From Scatosoma sp048465415 (GTDB lineage: Bacteria > Bacillota > Clostridia > Christensenellales > Borkfalkiaceae): DNA of 64,000 nucleotides. The notes below the pieces were generated by a model. That model had not been told where the DNA came from and ran no database searches. It saw only the letters and a program-made list of their open reading frames with translations. The position numbers and the translations under genes were made by a program. Positions 46,226-54,418 of the stretch are shown in pieces (position 1 is the first letter of the stretch; each line of letters starts with the position of its first letter). Location of the stretch: positions 243,246 through 307,245 of the forward strand of contig DBFWLO010000009.1 of NCBI GenBank assembly GCA_048465415.1, given 5' to 3'.

Positions 46226-46936
46226 TCAACTGCCCTTTCCCAGCCAGTCGGCAAGCTCGATCATAAAATTTTTCTTGCGCGGGCGGCTGATCTGCAATTC
46301 TTCCCCGCCGTAGATCGTGATCACGTAGCCCCGCACCGACAAGATGTGCCGGAAATTGACCAGATAGCAGTTATTGCAGCGCAGAAAGCCGCTCGGTTTC
46401 AATTTTTCTTCGAGTTCGGACAAAGAATCGCCGCTGCTCGTCATTTCGCCGTCGTCGGTATGATAAACGATCTTATGACCGCTCGATTCGATGAATCTGA
46501 TCTCGCGCGCGGGAATCCGAAGCATACCGCTCGTTTTATTGATGACGACGACGTCGGAATTGAGTCTGATGAGCGCGATCGCTTTTTTCAGTTTCAATTC
46601 AAAATTGTTATAGCCGACCGGTTTGACGAGGTAATCGAAGGCGTCCACCTCATAGCCCTTCACCGCAAACTGCGCCATATTCGTCACGAACACGAGCAGA
46701 ATCTTTTTATCCAGACGACGCAGCTTTTCCGCAGCCGCCATGCCGTCGAGGTGGGGAAGCTCGATGTCCATAAAGACGATGTCGTATATCGATTTGTAGC
46801 CGGTCAAAAAGGAAATCGCGTCCCTGAACACGACGCTTTCAAACGCTTCTCCGCTCTTTCGGGCATAGACGTCGAGATATTCGAGCAACTTATCGGAGGC
46901 GGACGGACTGTCTTCCACGATCGCTATTTTTATCAT
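46226..46936 (-). CDS. LytTR-family response regulator (AgrA-like)
   Basis: A 236-residue cytoplasmic regulator. The receiver domain has IAIVEDSP at its start, the phospho-acceptor Asp57 in FMDIELP and the conserved lysine in YLVKPVG. The C-terminal LytTR DNA-binding domain contains RFIESSGHKIVYHT, LKPSGFLRCNNCYLVN and the final helix region. Paired with the kinase gene immediately downstream. Promoter at 46970-46998. Targets are unknown; the adjacent GH3 operon is a candidate only by position. Confidence 0.93.
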   Translation of the reverse strand: MIKIAIVEDSPSASDKLLEYLDVYARKSGEAFESVVFRDAISFLTGYKSIYDIVFMDIELPHLDGMAAAEKLRRLDKKILLVFVTNMAQFAVKGYEVDAFDYLVKPVGYNNFELKLKKAIALIRLNSDVVVINKTSGMLRIPAREIRFIESSGHKIVYHTDDGEMTSSGDSLSELEEKLKPSGFLRCNNCYLVNFRHILSVRGYVITIYGGEELQISRPRKKNFMIELADWLGKGS

Positions 46937-46969
46937 AAATCCCCTGTCCTATATGCATTTATTGCGGTT

Positions 46970-46998
46970 ATTATAACATACTCCCGCCGCTTTGTAAA
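46970..46998 (-). promoter_or_regulatory. promoter of the two-component operon
   Basis: On the minus strand TTTACA (46993-46998), 17-nt spacer, TATAAT (46970-46975). Confidence 0.78.
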
Positions 46999-47021
46999 CC
47001 CTTCCCGGCAAAATTGTCTTA

Positions 47022-47055
47022 TAAAAAGCGCCCCTGTTGTTAGGTGGGCAGGGGC
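47022..47055 (-). terminator. terminator of the SBP-EAL operon
   Basis: On the minus strand GCCCCTG (47049-47055) pairs with CAGGGGC (47030-47036) around a 12-nt loop, followed by GCTTTTTAT. Confidence 0.75.
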
Positions 47056-47061
47056 GGCGTT

Positions 47062-49266
47062 TCAGGACAATTTCGCATAGAACTCTTCCGGCGGCAAAGG
47101 TTTGGAAAAGACGAAGCCCTGGATCATATCGCAGCCGGTTTCGTTCAGAAATTCGAGCTGTTTTTCCGTCTCCACGCCCTCGGCCACCGTCGTCATAGAC
47201 AACCGTTTCGCCATTTCGATGATCGTGCGGACAATCGTTTCGTTTTTACCGCTGTCGTCTCTGCTTTCCAGGAATTTGCCGTCGAGTTTCAGGACGTCGG
47301 CGGGCAAATCTTTCAAAGCGTTCAAAGAAGAATACCCCGAGCCGAAATCGTCTATCGAACAGCGGAAGCCGAGCGTACGCAGCCGCGAAAGAATCGCGCA
47401 CACCTCCTCCGTATTGTCGAGCATGATGCTTTCCGTCAATTCGAGTTCGAGAAGGCGATCGGGAATCCCCGATTCCTCTTTGATCCGCGCATATTCCGCG
47501 ACGAATTCCTCCCGGAACAGATCGATTCTCGAAACGTTGACGGAAACGGGGGCGACGGGCAGCCCAGCGTCCAGCCTTGCACGAAGGTCTTTACACACCC
47601 GGCCGAAAATGTATTTATCGAGCGTACAGATAAAACCGTCTTGTTCAAAGAGCGGAATAAATTCGCCGGGACTCACGATCTTGCCGTCCGGCTTGATCCA
47701 ACGCACCAGCGCTTCGCCGCCGAGCACTTTCCCGCCGTCCGGGCGGTATTTAGGCTGGATATAATACACGAACTCGCCTTGTTCCAGCGCTTTTTCCGCT
47801 TCGTTTTCGATCTCCGCCGCACGCAGGAGGTCGGCGCGCAGCTCCTGATTATAGAAATAATAATATTTTGCGCTGCCTTCGCCGATCTTCCCCTGCGCCA
47901 TACGCGCCCTGTCTATCAGTCCGTTGACGTTTTCCGCTTCCGGCGCGTCTTCGCTGCGGCACACGCCGATGCGGGCTTTGAACGGTCTTCCCTCCGCAGC
48001 GAGATCGGCGCAGGAACCAAGCAGTTCTTCGCACAGTTTTTCCACGCTCTCTTTATCCGACCGGCGAGTCAACAGAATGAAGTCGTCTCCCGCCACTCTC
48101 GAAAGCAGATCTCCTTCGCCCGAATCTTGCCGGAGCACGTCCGCGATCTTATTGAGCAGACGGTCGCCGTAGGCGTAGCCTTCCAGATCGTTTATGAGCT
48201 TGAACGCGATGACGTCCATATAAAGCACGGCGCAGTTTTCTCCGCCGCCGAAGATCTTTTCTCCGTCGAGACACAGTTTTTCGTAACGATAAAGTCCCGT
48301 CAGCTTATCGTAAAACGCCAGCTGTTCCGTTTCCCGGTGATGGCGTTTGATCTGGAAATAGATGCCCAGTCCCACGGCCGTAAGCCCCGCCAGAATCACC
48401 GCGCACAATATAAGCGCGCGGACGATGATAAGATTCGCCTGTTTCATGATCACCGAATCGGGAATGATGGAGACTAAATACCAATCTTCCGCCTCCTCCA
48501 TCGGCACGTAGCAAAAGGCGTAATATTCCCCCTCGTAGCGCAGATTGGCGACGCCCTTTTTTCCCTCGGCGAGCGCCTTGCGGAAAGACTCTACGACTTC
48601 CGCTTCGTTGCCCTCTAAATCCACGATGTCGAAAAGATTCTGAAAGGTACGGTTGCTGTTGCGGTGCAAAGAACGCATCAGCACCGCGCCCGAAGCGTCT
48701 ACGACGTAGGAAAAACCCGTGTTGTCGAAAAAGGAAAGGGAAAAACGTTCGGCAAGGTAGTCCTGTCTCATCGTTTTTTGTAAAAATCCGTCCGTCCCGT
48801 CCGCAAAAGCGAATCTTTCATAAACGGAAATCTTTCTCACGCCCGTGTACGGATCCAGAAAAGGCTTACGAATCCCCACGCCCGACAACGCCGCCACAGC
48901 TTCGAGCTCCTCGTCCGGCGTCTGTTTGTCGCCCGAATTCGTGTACGCCTTTCCGCTGTTTCCGACCAAACAGATATACGCGACCTCTTCCTCGCTGGGG
49001 AACCGTATTCTTCTGCGGATCGCCTCCTCGTCGTCCGCATCGCATTCCGCGAGCTCGACGGCCAAAAGGTGCAGCGAGTCCAATTCTTTTTCAACATACG
49101 TATCGAGCGCATGCCGCCCCTGGGCGGTGACTTCCAGGATATCGGTGACGTTCTGCATCCAAAGCGACGAGCGTGCGCTCAGTACGAAATACAATCCCAT
49201 CGCTACGATCACGCCCGAAAAGAGTACGGTGAACAGGAGCATAAAGGGAAAACGTTTCGGTCTCAT
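47062..49266 (-). CDS. membrane Cache-GGDEF-EAL protein, probable cyclic-di-GMP phosphodiesterase
   Basis: 734 residues. Membrane helix 1 (FMLLFTVLFSGVIVAMGLYF), an external Cache-like sensor of about 240 residues, and membrane helix 2 (ALILCAVILAGLTAVGLGIY) precede two cytoplasmic domains. The GGDEF domain has LTGLYRYEKL, but its active-site loop reads RVAGDDFILL instead of GGDEF, so cyclase activity is doubtful. The EAL domain is intact: GGEALVRW (Glu518), SVNVSRIDLF, LTESIML, DDFGSGYSSL and KLDGKFL. It probably hydrolyses cyclic di-GMP in response to an external signal. The ATG overlaps the stop of the solute-binding lipoprotein gene by 4 nt, so the binding protein is likely its sensory partner. 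Confidence 0.92.
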   Translation of the reverse strand: MRPKRFPFMLLFTVLFSGVIVAMGLYFVLSARSSLWMQNVTDILEVTAQGRHALDTYVEKELDSLHLLAVELAECDADDEEAIRRRIRFPSEEEVAYICLVGNSGKAYTNSGDKQTPDEELEAVAALSGVGIRKPFLDPYTGVRKISVYERFAFADGTDGFLQKTMRQDYLAERFSLSFFDNTGFSYVVDASGAVLMRSLHRNSNRTFQNLFDIVDLEGNEAEVVESFRKALAEGKKGVANLRYEGEYYAFCYVPMEEAEDWYLVSIIPDSVIMKQANLIIVRALILCAVILAGLTAVGLGIYFQIKRHHRETEQLAFYDKLTGLYRYEKLCLDGEKIFGGGENCAVLYMDVIAFKLINDLEGYAYGDRLLNKIADVLRQDSGEGDLLSRVAGDDFILLTRRSDKESVEKLCEELLGSCADLAAEGRPFKARIGVCRSEDAPEAENVNGLIDRARMAQGKIGEGSAKYYYFYNQELRADLLRAAEIENEAEKALEQGEFVYYIQPKYRPDGGKVLGGEALVRWIKPDGKIVSPGEFIPLFEQDGFICTLDKYIFGRVCKDLRARLDAGLPVAPVSVNVSRIDLFREEFVAEYARIKEESGIPDRLLELELTESIMLDNTEEVCAILSRLRTLGFRCSIDDFGSGYSSLNALKDLPADVLKLDGKFLESRDDSGKNETIVRTIIEMAKRLSMTTVAEGVETEKQLEFLNETGCDMIQGFVFSKPLPPEEFYAKLS

Positions 49267-50552
49267 ACCTCACCCTCCCGCCATTCGTCCAGGCATGCGT
49301 TGAGATAGGCGACCGCGTCCTCCGCGCTTTCCCCCGCCAGCATACGGCGGATACAGTCCTTCGTCATATCCCACACGGGGAAACGGAGGTTATCGTCCGC
49401 GCCGAGCACGCTGCGACCGTTATTGATATACGGGCCCAGGGCTTTGATCGAACGGTCGTCCGAGATCCGGTTCTCTTTCAAAGGACTGAACGAGGACTGA
49501 CTGTCGACGAATTTCCACATCACGTCCTGCTGCGTAAAATATTCCACGAAGGCTTTCGCTTCCTCGGTATGCGCGCCGTGGGCGTTGACCGCGATGCGCG
49601 TATCGATATTGATGACGAGCGCGCTGCCGTCCTCGAAAATCGGATAGGGAGAAACCACGAAATCGAGATCGGGATTGAGATCTTTCACGCGTACGCTCGC
49701 CCAGGCGCCCGTGAGCATGAACGGCCGGTCGCCTTTGGCAAAGATCGTCAAATCGTCTTTTGTCTTTGCGGCATTCGCGGCTTCTTCCGCGTCCACATAT
49801 CCCCTATCCAGCATGCGCCGGACGAGTTCCAGCCCCGGACGCAGCGTTTCGCCGTAATCCGATTCGCCTAAGTTGAGCCGTTCCAGCTCTTCGGAAGCGT
49901 CATCGCGCCGATACACCGGATACATGCCCTTCGCTATCGCTATCGTTTTTAAAGAAATATCGTTGTTGGCGACGATGGGAACAATGCCGCGGGAAACGAA
50001 ATACTCGCAGGTATCCTCGAACTCCGCAAGATTTTCCGGCACCGAACGGCCGTGTTTTTTTAAAAGAGACAGGTTACAGTACAGGCCGAAAGCGGAGATC
50101 GAAGTCGGCACGTAATCGATGCGCGTTCCCGCCGTCATCTGACTTTTCGCCAATTCGCTGAAAAGACCGAGCGTAGAAAGGTCGCTCAGATCGAGCAGAT
50201 CTCCCCGCGCGCTCAGTTCCCGCGCCCGTTCGTGATCCACCATGATAATATCGTCGCCGTTGCCCGTGGACATACGCTTTTCGAGAACCTCGTAATACGC
50301 AGGACTTTTAATTCCTTCGTAAGCGATGGTTACGTCGGTATTTTTTTCCATAAAGCCGTGCAGGGCTTCCTCGATGGCCAGGACGTTCAGGCTTTCGTAT
50401 TTGTAGCCGTAAAAATTCAGACGCACGGCGGCGTCTTTGGCCGAGTCGACATCAAAAACGATGTTTTGGCTCTTCGTACAGCCGGCGAACGCTCCCAGCG
50501 TCAACGCTGCGATCAAAACTGCGGTTCCTGCTTTTTGTACCGGTCCTTTCAT
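49263..50552 (-). CDS. solute-binding lipoprotein paired with the EAL sensor
   Basis: A 429-residue family 1-type extracellular solute-binding protein. The signal peptide ends in the lipobox FAGC (VLIAALTLGAFAGCTK), anchoring it to the outer face of the membrane. Conserved features include GNGDDIIMVDH, DLSDLSTLGLFSELA and the aromatic-containing PFMLTGAWASVRVKD. The start at 50552 is chosen because GAGGGAG lies 6 nt before it; an ATG two codons upstream directly abuts that ribosome site. No ABC permease or ATPase gene is adjacent. Instead the stop codon overlaps the EAL gene, implying signalling rather than transport. Ligand unknown, probably a sugar. Confidence 0.88.
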   Translation of the reverse strand: MKGPVQKAGTAVLIAALTLGAFAGCTKSQNIVFDVDSAKDAAVRLNFYGYKYESLNVLAIEEALHGFMEKNTDVTIAYEGIKSPAYYEVLEKRMSTGNGDDIIMVDHERARELSARGDLLDLSDLSTLGLFSELAKSQMTAGTRIDYVPTSISAFGLYCNLSLLKKHGRSVPENLAEFEDTCEYFVSRGIVPIVANNDISLKTIAIAKGMYPVYRRDDASEELERLNLGESDYGETLRPGLELVRRMLDRGYVDAEEAANAAKTKDDLTIFAKGDRPFMLTGAWASVRVKDLNPDLDFVVSPYPIFEDGSALVINIDTRIAVNAHGAHTEEAKAFVEYFTQQDVMWKFVDSQSSFSPLKENRISDDRSIKALGPYINNGRSVLGADDNLRFPVWDMTKDCIRRMLAGESAEDAVAYLNACLDEWREGEV

Positions 50553-50601
50553 CGGCATCTCCCTCGTCTTTCGGGCTTCGCCCGATTCGCTTTACGATCT
50601 T

Positions 50602-50630
50602 ATTATAACATATCCGACGGGAAATGACAA
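50602..50630 (-). promoter_or_regulatory. promoter of the SBP-EAL operon
   Basis: On the minus strand TTGTCA (50625-50630), 17-nt spacer, TATAAT (50602-50607). The leader holds a small hairpin, CGGGC-GAA-GCCCG, just upstream of the ribosome site. Confidence 0.8.
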
Positions 50631-50716
50631 GATTTATTTTTTATTTTTCCGCAAATTTATACAAAATATGATCGATACGCAGGATATATTCGGGAAAGTT
50701 TCTTACAACATCCCAT

Positions 50717-50749
50717 TAAAAAGAAGCCGGGCCGATAAACGGCCCGGCT
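50717..50749 (-). terminator. terminator of the 12.8-kb arabinoside operon
   Basis: A perfect 10-bp stem (AGCCGGGCCG at 50725-50734 with CGGCCCGGCT at 50740-50749) and loop ATAAA. On the minus strand it is followed by TCTTTTTAA. The plus side has no T-run. It lies about 260 nt past the last operon gene, beyond the small plus-strand gene. Confidence 0.75.
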
Positions 50750-50797
50750 CTTCGAGAAAACAGATTATACCGATTTACTTTGACGCATACTGAACGT

Positions 50798-50995
50798 ATG
50801 TATTTCAACTATCACGCCAAAGCCAGACGGCTCATTTGCGAAGGACATCTGATCCGTTACGAGTTCGTCGAGGTCTGGGGAACTATCCGTCCCGCCCTGG
50901 TGCTCTTTTTCGACAACGAAAAACCCATGCCGATCCGACAGCACCGCTGGGACGAATATCTTCCCCTCCTTTCCTCCCTGTTCCCCGAAAACTGA
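50798..50995 (+). CDS. 65-residue conserved-looking small protein
   Basis: The protein begins MYFNYHAKARRLICEGHLIR and contains EFVEVWGTIRPALVLFFDN and PMPIRQHRWDEYLPLL. The aromatic and charged composition and the PMPIRxHRW segment look like a real small globular protein; I recall similar proteins in Clostridia but cannot name the family. The ATG at 50798 has no strong Shine-Dalgarno sequence; a frame extension to 50780 adds six residues. It sits between a convergent operon and that operon's terminator, so the operon's mRNA would run antisense across it. Confidence 0.65.
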   Translation: MYFNYHAKARRLICEGHLIRYEFVEVWGTIRPALVLFFDNEKPMPIRQHRWDEYLPLLSSLFPEN

Positions 50996-51009
50996 AACGC
51001 CGCGAGGAA

Positions 51010-54000
51010 TTATTTATGCGGACGGGATTTTTTGGCGAGGAAGAGCGCGACGGCGGCCATGCCGAACACCGTCAAACTCATGCCGGCCGCCATCGTGCCG
51101 CCGCAGCCGCTCTTACAGCCGCTCCCGCCCGCAGAGTCTTCGCTTGTCGTTTGCGAAGTTCCCCCGCCAGAGGAATCGGCGTTATTTTCCGCCGTGACGT
51201 GATATTCTTCGGTGACGCTGTTTCCCCAAACGTCTTCCGCGGTAACGAAAATCGTATAATTCCCCGCTTTTATCGCGGTAAATCTATTATTTTCCAACCC
51301 GACGACAACACCGTCCGGGCCCTTTACCTCTATTTTTATCTCTACGGTATCGCCCGAAACGGTGGAAGCGGAGAACACGGGAAGTTTGACGGAGGCGCCG
51401 ACTTTGACGGTCGAGGGCAGCGTTCCCACCACTTCGATCGCAGGATCCTCTGTCAGCAGATACTGTCTCTCCTCAGAGATTTTCAAACCCGCAAACGTCG
51501 CGGAAGTATTATGGATATTTACCCCGTAGCCGCCCTTCGTCACGCCGCTCAATCCTTCCACGGTCGTAGAGGCGACGGCGCTGTAATTCCGGTCGAGATA
51601 CACGTCGATCGTGTCGCCGTGGACGTTCACCTCGAAATAGTGCAGCGTATTGAGATACGTGTAGGAAACTTCCGTCTCCCGCCATTGATTTCCCACCGTG
51701 CGGCCGTCCAGAGCGGCGGTGACGCAGATCATCGCTTTTCCGTTCGCCCACTGGGACAGCCAGACGTAAACATAATTGTCCGCATCGCCGTAATAGGCCA
51801 TAAAGCCCGTCTTATACTCTTCCTTTTCCCCCGCCGTCACCGTCATCTGCGCCGAGACGAAGTACCCGTCTTTGGGCAGCAGATCGGAAGTCGTATAAGC
51901 GATCGTCTGCATGAACGTCGTCCCGCCGACAAACGAACCGATGAGATCGTCGCCCTGTTTTTGCCAGCTGTCCAGACGGGCGCCCTTATACGTCCAGCCG
52001 TCCTTCGTATACGGCGCATACGGCGCGAATCCGTCGAATGCGAACTCCTCGACGACGACCTCGCCTCCGACGGCGACGAGCCCCGCGCCGCCCGTTTTGC
52101 CCCTGATCTCCGACGCGGCTTCCACGGCGACGTCTGTGAGAACGGCGCTGTCGTTCAGCTTCACGGAGACTTTCCCGGCCTCGAAAGACACGGAAAGAAG
52201 ATTTGCGGCAGTTATATCGAATCCGCTGAGGGATTCCTCGGCGGAGCCGGTCGCTTCGCCTATGCGCCAGGAAACGACGGCTTTGGAGGCATCGACGTCC
52301 GCGCGGATATACTCGATGTCGCTGACGTAGTAGGCGTAAATTCCATAGGAGCAAGCCGCGGAAGCCGCGGTGAATTTGCCTCTGACCGTGATCCGATCGT
52401 AAAGGTTCGTCGCCGTGTAAAGACGCGTCGTTTTTTCCCGGTCCGTTTCCGCCGTCATGACGATGGACGAGGTTCCGATTGTAATTTTGTCCTGCTGGGA
52501 AGCGGAAAGATAATAGGAACGATTCCCGGCGAGGGCCAGGTACCAGTCGTACGCCCGATATTGTACGGTTTCCACCTCCACATTCGTAAAGGAGACAACC
52601 GCGCCGCCCGCGCCGAAGCCGACGTTGGCGCTGTTTAAAAGCGCGTCGCTGCGATAGGAGGCCACCAGGGTTTCGCCGACGTACAAAGAGACGCTCGTGC
52701 CGATCTTTTCGGCTCTGATTCGCAGCGCGGACAAGCTCGCATAGCTGACCGCGACCGGCGGCTCGGAAAACGCGTCGCCGTTTATTATCCCTTTCACCGT
52801 TACCTGAGAGCCCGTGATACAGAACTGCACGTAATTTTTCTCGTTGGAGTACCAGGGAATGACGGACAGTTCGCCGCCCGTCCCTTCGACCTGGGAGGTA
52901 TAGCTCACGGAATAATTCCCCGTAAGGCCGTTGGGCAGAATCGCCCGGTTGTCGTCCGCCGTGCCTGCGGAAGCGTTGACGATGTACTTTTCTTCCGCAT
53001 ACGTCCAGCCGGCGGCGGAACCGCTTTTGCCCGTGGCGTCCGCGCCCGCGATTCCGTCGTAAGCGCCCGCGGCGCTCGCCGGCGTGACGGCGAAGCTCTT
53101 TACCGAGACGACGTCGTTGTGCGTATACACGCCCACGGCGTTGGGATAAGCCGCATAGACGGCGGGGAGTTCGAAGGAGATCGTACGGACGAGTTCCGTT
53201 CCCACGTATACGGAAAAAGCGTCGGAGTTCGTCGTGGCGTCGTACCTTCTTTCCACCTTCATGGCGATCGCCGCATTGGGTTTTAACAGCCTGCATTCGA
53301 GCGGCGAGTTATCCAGCCAGCAATCGTTCCAGCCCAGGCTTTCGCCGTCGCGGATACAGATCGCCTGCATGTTCAAAAGCGTCTGATGCGCGTTAGAGCC
53401 GCTCCACTGCATATAGATCACCACATAATTTTTCGCGTCCAGATACCAGGGCACGAGTCCGATATTGATTTCCGAAACGCCCGCTCTGTTCGCGCTTTCC
53501 GCGCTGCCTTGCACCGTGGCTTCCACCGTATAGTTTCCCACCGCGTCCGCTGCGGACGTGGTGGCGAATTCGCCCGTGAAATGGTCTCCCCGCCCCTCCA
53601 TTTTATCTTCGTTGATCGTCCAGTAAGCCTGGCTGGCATTCCAGGTGTAGCCCCCGAAGAGGTTGGTGGACGGGGGATCCGGGGGCGTCGGGGGTTCCGT
53701 CGTCTCCGCCGTCACCCGGAAAGAAGAGACGGTCAAAGTCTCGTTGAAGGTGTACGCGCCCACCTGCGCCGACGCTTTGCCGACCGATTCGGCAAAACTG
53801 CTCGTTCTTATGAACTCGTCGTTTATCGTCAGCGCATAATCGTCGAGCTTGGCGGTCTCGTTGTACGTTCTTTCCACCTTGATCGCGAGCGTATCGCTCG
53901 GCTTTAACTGCGCCGCGTTCAAAGGAGAAAAATCCAGCCACATATCGTTCCAGGTTACGGCTCCGTCTATATATTTGAGAATCTGCGCGTTGAGAAGCGT

Positions 54001-54354
54001 CTTGTGGGCGTGGGTTCCGTCCCATTTCAAAGAGACGAGCACGTAATTCTGCGCGTCCTGCATCCAGGCGACTACGCCGTACTGGATTTCTCCCGCGGGG
54101 ACGTCCGTCGTGCCTTTCACCGTCGTTTCGATCGTGTAATTCTCCGCCGCGGCCTCGTCCGCCGTGAGCAGATAATTGTTCATGAATACGTCGTTGACAC
54201 CGGTAAAGGTGCCGTCCCCGTTCTCCGTCCAATAGGCGGGATCATACGTCCAGGCCTGTTCCGCGTCGGCGTTTAACGACGACAAGGCGAACGCGCCCGC
54301 CAGCGATACCGCGCAGATCGCCGCAAACGCGGCGGCGAGTTTCTTTTTTATCAT
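51010..54354 (-). CDS. secreted multidomain surface protein with repeated beta-sandwich modules
   Basis: 1,114 residues. A signal peptide (LAAAFAAICAVSLAGAFALS) is followed by at least four related modules of about 180-200 residues. Each has a WTYDPAYW- or WTINEDK-like start, a YTVEATVQG strand, a PWYLDAKNYVVIYMQW-type strand and a final VGVYTHNDVVSVKSF segment, the pattern of concanavalin-like (LamG/DUF1080-like) carbohydrate-binding folds. An Ig-like domain (VGTLPSTVKVGASVKLPVF) comes next. A Ser/Gly-rich stretch with GCKSGCGGT, one membrane helix and a basic RPHK end form a sorting or anchoring tail without LPXTG. It is the last gene of the arabinoside operon. Probable role: substrate capture or adhesion; no catalytic residues recognised. 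Confidence 0.85.
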   Translation of the reverse strand: MIKKKLAAAFAAICAVSLAGAFALSSLNADAEQAWTYDPAYWTENGDGTFTGVNDVFMNNYLLTADEAAAENYTIETTVKGTTDVPAGEIQYGVVAWMQDAQNYVLVSLKWDGTHAHKTLLNAQILKYIDGAVTWNDMWLDFSPLNAAQLKPSDTLAIKVERTYNETAKLDDYALTINDEFIRTSSFAESVGKASAQVGAYTFNETLTVSSFRVTAETTEPPTPPDPPSTNLFGGYTWNASQAYWTINEDKMEGRGDHFTGEFATTSAADAVGNYTVEATVQGSAESANRAGVSEINIGLVPWYLDAKNYVVIYMQWSGSNAHQTLLNMQAICIRDGESLGWNDCWLDNSPLECRLLKPNAAIAMKVERRYDATTNSDAFSVYVGTELVRTISFELPAVYAAYPNAVGVYTHNDVVSVKSFAVTPASAAGAYDGIAGADATGKSGSAAGWTYAEEKYIVNASAGTADDNRAILPNGLTGNYSVSYTSQVEGTGGELSVIPWYSNEKNYVQFCITGSQVTVKGIINGDAFSEPPVAVSYASLSALRIRAEKIGTSVSLYVGETLVASYRSDALLNSANVGFGAGGAVVSFTNVEVETVQYRAYDWYLALAGNRSYYLSASQQDKITIGTSSIVMTAETDREKTTRLYTATNLYDRITVRGKFTAASAACSYGIYAYYVSDIEYIRADVDASKAVVSWRIGEATGSAEESLSGFDITAANLLSVSFEAGKVSVKLNDSAVLTDVAVEAASEIRGKTGGAGLVAVGGEVVVEEFAFDGFAPYAPYTKDGWTYKGARLDSWQKQGDDLIGSFVGGTTFMQTIAYTTSDLLPKDGYFVSAQMTVTAGEKEEYKTGFMAYYGDADNYVYVWLSQWANGKAMICVTAALDGRTVGNQWRETEVSYTYLNTLHYFEVNVHGDTIDVYLDRNYSAVASTTVEGLSGVTKGGYGVNIHNTSATFAGLKISEERQYLLTEDPAIEVVGTLPSTVKVGASVKLPVFSASTVSGDTVEIKIEVKGPDGVVVGLENNRFTAIKAGNYTIFVTAEDVWGNSVTEEYHVTAENNADSSGGGTSQTTSEDSAGGSGCKSGCGGTMAAGMSLTVFGMAAVALFLAKKSRPHK

Positions 54355-54418
54355 AATTTTGCCTCCTTATTTTTTCATGTTTCATGACCGCTGTGCCTCG
54401 GCAAAGCGATCCGTTTTA

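Noticed and set aside
44768..47061. Complete agr quorum-sensing locus
   Set aside because: Only the kinase and regulator are present; no AgrB-like peptidase or AgrD-like peptide frame occurs in the gaps.
51010..51150. LPXTG sortase signal on the repeat surface protein
   Set aside because: The C-terminus has a membrane helix and basic tail but no LPXTG-like pentapeptide before it.
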